Assembly (NCBI GenBank): GCA_020054205.1
Contig: JAGVLS010000010.1
Location: 124,001 to 188,000 of the forward strand
Length of the DNA stretch: 64,000 bases
From: Candidatus Obscuribacterales bacterium
GTDB taxonomy: Bacteria; Cyanobacteriota; Vampirovibrionia; Obscuribacterales; Obscuribacteraceae
Reading direction: 5' to 3'
Shown: piece after piece, positions 61,274 to 64,000 of the stretch
Position numbering within the stretch: position 1 is the first letter of the stretch
Layout: every line of letters starts with the position of its first letter
Translations under genes and position numbers: made by a program
Notes under the pieces: generated by a model
What the model was told of the DNA's origin: nothing
The model's input: the letters and a program-made list of their open reading frames with translations, nothing else
Database searches by the model: none

Positions 61274-62739
61274 GGTCTACTCTCCAAGTCAAAAGAAAGA
61301 GTAAACCAAAAAGTTGAGCCTTCATTTTGTTTACTGGAAAAACCCATTTTTCCACCAAGAAGCTCTACTAATCTTTTTGATATTGATAATCCTAAACCTG
61401 TACCACCAAAATTTCGCTTTATTGTTGTGTCAGCTTGGACAAAAGGCTGGAATAATGTACTTTGTATATGTTCAGCTATTCCAATACCGGTATCAGTAAC
61501 TGAAAAAAGAACGGTTGCTATTTTATTTGTGTTTGATTCAAGGTCGGCAGCAATTTTAATACCACCCGCTTGTGTAAATTTGCAGGCATTATTAGCTATA
61601 TTAAGCAAAATTTGCCTGGTCTTACCATCATCTCCAAAAAGAAATTTTGGAATATTTGGATCGGATGTAATAGTTAATTCAAGCTTTTTCTCATTTATAA
61701 GCGGTTCTACTAAAATACGAACATCATCGAGAATTGTTGGAATAGAAAACTTGCTTTTATCAACATGCATACGATTAGCTTCTAATTTCGAAAAGTCAAG
61801 CAAATCATTTAAAATAGACAATAAATGATTGGAAGAAGTAAATGTTGAATTTGCCATTTTACGTGTATCGTCAGACAATTCTGGTGCTTGGGCAACGAGC
61901 TCCGCTAAACCTATGACAGCACTCATTGGAGTGCGAATTTCGTGTGAAATATTAGCCACAAATTGGGATTTAAGCTGATTTGCATGTATGGCAGCATCGC
62001 GTGCTGACTCAGCTTCTTCTTCAGCTTTAATGCGTTGTTTAATTTCTGCTTGTAGTTGATGAGTACGTTCAATTACTTTTGCTTCTATCAATAGATTTGT
62101 ATCTTCAAGTTCTGCCTGACGCTCAGCAATTTTTTTCATTTCTTTCAAACTTTGATTAATAGAAATAATAAGAAAAATATCTTCAAATATAACCCACCAA
62201 GTATGTTCAACCCATCGCCATGGCTCTACGGTAAGTACACCATATACAGACTGAGGCCAAAATACTCCCCTCAAACCATGATCAAGAGCTACTACCAGCG
62301 AAGCTGTGATTAATACACGCCAATCACGATAAAAAGCTAGAAAAGCTAATGAACCAAATACATGAAAATGTGTTTCAATACGCCCACCTGTCAAATGAAT
62401 CAAAAGGGCTGAGAGCAATATTTGTCCTACGGCAATTACGTGCCTGGTTATTGTTCGACCAGGATGTAACAGTGCCATATAAATAGGAAAGCTAGCAATT
62501 ATTCCCCCTAAAATTATTGCTGCCCATACATGAATATGTACTTCACTAAAAGTACCAGACCACGCACGCGGTGAAATCCACAAAGCAGTAATGATAGCTC
62601 CTAGCCATTCAAGTGCTATTAATCCAGCAAAAAGCTTATCTGTGCGTTTATAAACCATTTTTTGCTGCCGATAAAAGATATTATTGGCATGGTCTTTAAT
62701 TTTGTTCTTAATGGGTAGTGGTGTTTCCAGCTTCAGCAT
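61270..62739 (-). CDS. Membrane sensor histidine kinase with His-rich sensor
   Basis: A 489-residue kinase. Residues about 35-205 are six hydrophobic segments with unusual histidines: EVHIHVW, LIHLTGG, ETHFHVFG, ALDHGLRG and WVEHTWW. A coiled coil follows, then HisKA (FVANISHEIRTPMSAVIG, the phosphorylated His) and HATPase_c (NNACKFTQ, DTGIGI, GGTGLGL). The DHp and ATPase parts are complete. The membrane histidines could bind a metal or heme. It sits between RedB (32-base overlap) and the receiver gene, forming a small signalling operon. Confidence 0.92.
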   Translation of the reverse strand: MLKLETPLPIKNKIKDHANNIFYRQQKMVYKRTDKLFAGLIALEWLGAIITALWISPRAWSGTFSEVHIHVWAAIILGGIIASFPIYMALLHPGRTITRHVIAVGQILLSALLIHLTGGRIETHFHVFGSLAFLAFYRDWRVLITASLVVALDHGLRGVFWPQSVYGVLTVEPWRWVEHTWWVIFEDIFLIISINQSLKEMKKIAERQAELEDTNLLIEAKVIERTHQLQAEIKQRIKAEEEAESARDAAIHANQLKSQFVANISHEIRTPMSAVIGLAELVAQAPELSDDTRKMANSTFTSSNHLLSILNDLLDFSKLEANRMHVDKSKFSIPTILDDVRILVEPLINEKKLELTITSDPNIPKFLFGDDGKTRQILLNIANNACKFTQAGGIKIAADLESNTNKIATVLFSVTDTGIGIAEHIQSTLFQPFVQADTTIKRNFGGTGLGLSISKRLVELLGGKMGFSSKQNEGSTFWFTLSFDLESRP

Positions 62740-63343
62740 TTATTACCCTTCTTTCTGGATTTGTTAATGAACATCCAAAGACTAAATTTGTTTTTTGTTT
62801 TAAATTCTTTTTTTGGCTCAAAAGAGCGACAATTTTTTCAATTCCGGAATTATCACCAATATGACCTCTCCCATCAGTGATGCCTCCAGTGAAAAGTAAT
62901 TTACCGTCAGTGTCGTAAAGCAGAGTCTCACCAGAAGTGTGCGCGTGAAAGTTTTCTGCTTCCTTGCCATCGCGGTCAGCCACTACTTTTACATGGGGTA
63001 TTAGACAAGCACTTTGCCAAAGATCTGTTTTTTCCCACCCTTTAGCCATATGGTTAGGACTTAAAAAAAGAATATAAGTTTTTAAATAGTCATGCTTGCG
63101 AGTAATTAGTTTTGCTAACTCATTAATGCTTGCTCTTGTACAAGGACAATGAGGATGGGCAATCATTACTAAAGTTGCTTTATCAAAACTACGTTCTAAT
63201 TTTGTATTGTCAGGCCAAGACGGTAAAGGATTGGCAGACAAACCAGGCGTATACTCATATTTGGTTATAGAATAGAGCCCAAAACCAATAGCTAATATCC
63301 AAGCAAAACCAAAAACCATAGTAATTAATGGAAATAAACGCAT
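62708..63343 (-). CDS. RedB-like membrane-anchored thioredoxin-fold protein
   Basis: A 211-residue protein with one N-terminal membrane helix and a thioredoxin-like domain carrying HPHCPCTRASINELA, a CxC motif in place of CxxC. I recall this CPCTRASI pattern from proteins named RedB, found next to histidine kinases in several phyla. FTGGITDGRGHIGDN and a C-terminal CSLTN follow. It may sense redox state or metal in the periplasm and signal to the adjacent kinase, whose start it overlaps by 32 bases. Role inferred. Confidence 0.75.
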   Translation of the reverse strand: MRLFPLITMVFGFAWILAIGFGLYSITKYEYTPGLSANPLPSWPDNTKLERSFDKATLVMIAHPHCPCTRASINELAKLITRKHDYLKTYILFLSPNHMAKGWEKTDLWQSACLIPHVKVVADRDGKEAENFHAHTSGETLLYDTDGKLLFTGGITDGRGHIGDNSGIEKIVALLSQKKNLKQKTNLVFGCSLTNPERRVINAEAGNTTTH

Positions 63344-63629
63344 AAATATACTTCTTAGTTTGTACCTTATTCCAGGCTATCACTTATCTATATATCAGTG
63401 GCTTAAACTGTATTTTTAGACTAGATTTATGTCAATTTGTTGCCTTATCCCCTCACTCAAAATGATGATTTTCAAAAGATATTTTTTCTGGCAATTATTC
63501 AAAGATAGAGGATAGATATCGACAATAAAATGGTATTAAGAATCTTTAATCTAGCTTTTTTGAACTATTGTTAGGAAATTTACGTCTAATATAAAAGAAA
63601 TAAATAGTAGTTTTAGGTACATTACATCA
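63344..63629. other. Intergenic divergent region
   Basis: A 286-base AT-rich gap between the divergent redB and the terminal gene. I see no stable RNA. It should contain promoters for both genes; none of the candidate -10 hexamers, such as TAATAT near 63588, has a well-spaced -35. Confidence 0.5.
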
Positions 63630-64000
63630 ATGCTTAAAATTCTTCCCTGTATATTTGGACTGCTCATTCTTATTACAAGTACGTTTTGTTCTGCTTATGG
63701 ACAAGATGCAACGGCACCTAATATATTTTCTGAGCCCCAAAGTGAAAATGAGAATATTCCAGTATTTTCTGATAATAAAAAAAGAGCGGCTAAAAAAAGA
63801 TTGAATGATACTTTAGGATCAAATATTGACAAAATTCCAAATTGGCAACAAGTAAAAATGATTCCTTCATTAAGTGGACAACAAAAAAGACAATTGAATG
63901 TTTTGTACAAGCAATCTCGGGAAGAATTAAAGCCATTGCTTGATGAGCTTAAAGCTATGAAAACACAAAATAGTCAAGGAATTACGCCAGGACAAAATAT
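63630..64000 (+). CDS. Secreted Spy/CpxP-like protein, 5' part (runs off the window)
   Basis: An open frame from ATG 63630 reaches the window end. It opens MLKILPCIFGLLILITSTF with a signal peptide ending near AYG. After an Asn/Ser/Lys-rich linker comes SLSGQQKRQLNVLYKQ then REELKPLLDELKAMK, whose LxxxQ-x-x-x-L and RxxLxPLLxxL pattern resembles the LTxxQ motif of Spy, CpxP and CnrX-like periplasmic proteins. Those act as chaperones or metal/stress sensors. The downstream part is unseen, so the call is tentative. Confidence 0.6.
   Translation, partial: MLKILPCIFGLLILITSTFCSAYGQDATAPNIFSEPQSENENIPVFSDNKKRAAKKRLNDTLGSNIDKIPNWQQVKMIPSLSGQQKRQLNVLYKQSREELKPLLDELKAMKTQNSQGITPGQN

Overview
This is a 64 kb stretch of an AT-rich bacterial chromosome (roughly one third G+C by eye, not computed). 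The organism looks like a diderm: it has a CsgG-family outer-membrane protein, many signal peptides and likely lipoproteins, and a periplasmic HtrA-type protease. Several traits point to the non-photosynthetic relatives of Cyanobacteria (Melainabacteria/Vampirovibrionia). These are the abundance of TPR proteins, a HAS-barrel-like protein of a type I associate with cyanobacteria, MurT, MutS2, a GH57 enzyme and an A-type Fe-S carrier. That placement is inference; no rRNA lies in the window. There is no phage, CRISPR array or recognisable insertion sequence. Core genes dominate.

Layout. 1-0.3 kb: a decayed HigBA toxin-antitoxin locus whose toxin has lost its middle. 0.3-7.2 kb: a secreted S41 protease, a UbiD decarboxylase, a small XRE regulator (the only plus-strand gene here), RdgB and a bifunctional Rel stringent-response enzyme. 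7.4-14.8 kb: a long minus-strand cluster running alaS, RNase H, a secreted CsgG-like/TPR-like protein, CsgG, a TPR protein, ilvE and a Gly/Tyr-rich secreted protein. 15-21.3 kb: an NAD kinase-like protein, MurT and a TPR lipoprotein (plus strand); a receiver protein and deoC (minus); a TPR-thioredoxin protein (plus). 21.2-29.4 kb: carB, a secreted alpha/beta hydrolase, a gamma-carbonic-anhydrase-like protein, a small unknown and mutS2.

29.6-39.7 kb is the most unusual part. Two very large, acidic, helix-rich proteins of no known family (1654 and 882 residues) both end in hydrophobic glycine-rich regions. They are followed by a family 2 glycosyltransferase and a polytopic membrane protein whose reading frames overlap. 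Next come about 1.1 kb of gene-free DNA rich in perfect palindromes and terminator-like hairpins, then an intact RelE/HigB-type toxin and HTH antitoxin with a clear promoter-operator.

41.5-63.3 kb returns to core functions: GH57 glycoside hydrolase with an inositol-phosphatase-family enzyme, ileS, a PotC-like permease behind a YgfZ-TPR fusion and iscA, shikimate genes aroQ and aroK among TPR and unknown genes, a CoA-binding protein, fmt (apparently starting at ATT), a 69-residue protein, icd, a PotB-like permease far from its PotC partner, a HAS-barrel-like protein, a probable lipoprotein, HtrA, tRNA-Cys and tRNA-Val, and a RedB-histidine kinase-receiver cluster. The window ends inside a secreted, Spy/CpxP-like gene.

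The clearest sequence-level discoveries are the non-ATG start of fmt, the internally deleted higB, the YgfZ-TPR fusion, the split PotB/PotC pair, the two giant proteins with their glycosylation-type neighbours, the histidine-rich membrane sensor kinase beside RedB, and the palindrome cluster beside the toxin-antitoxin locus.
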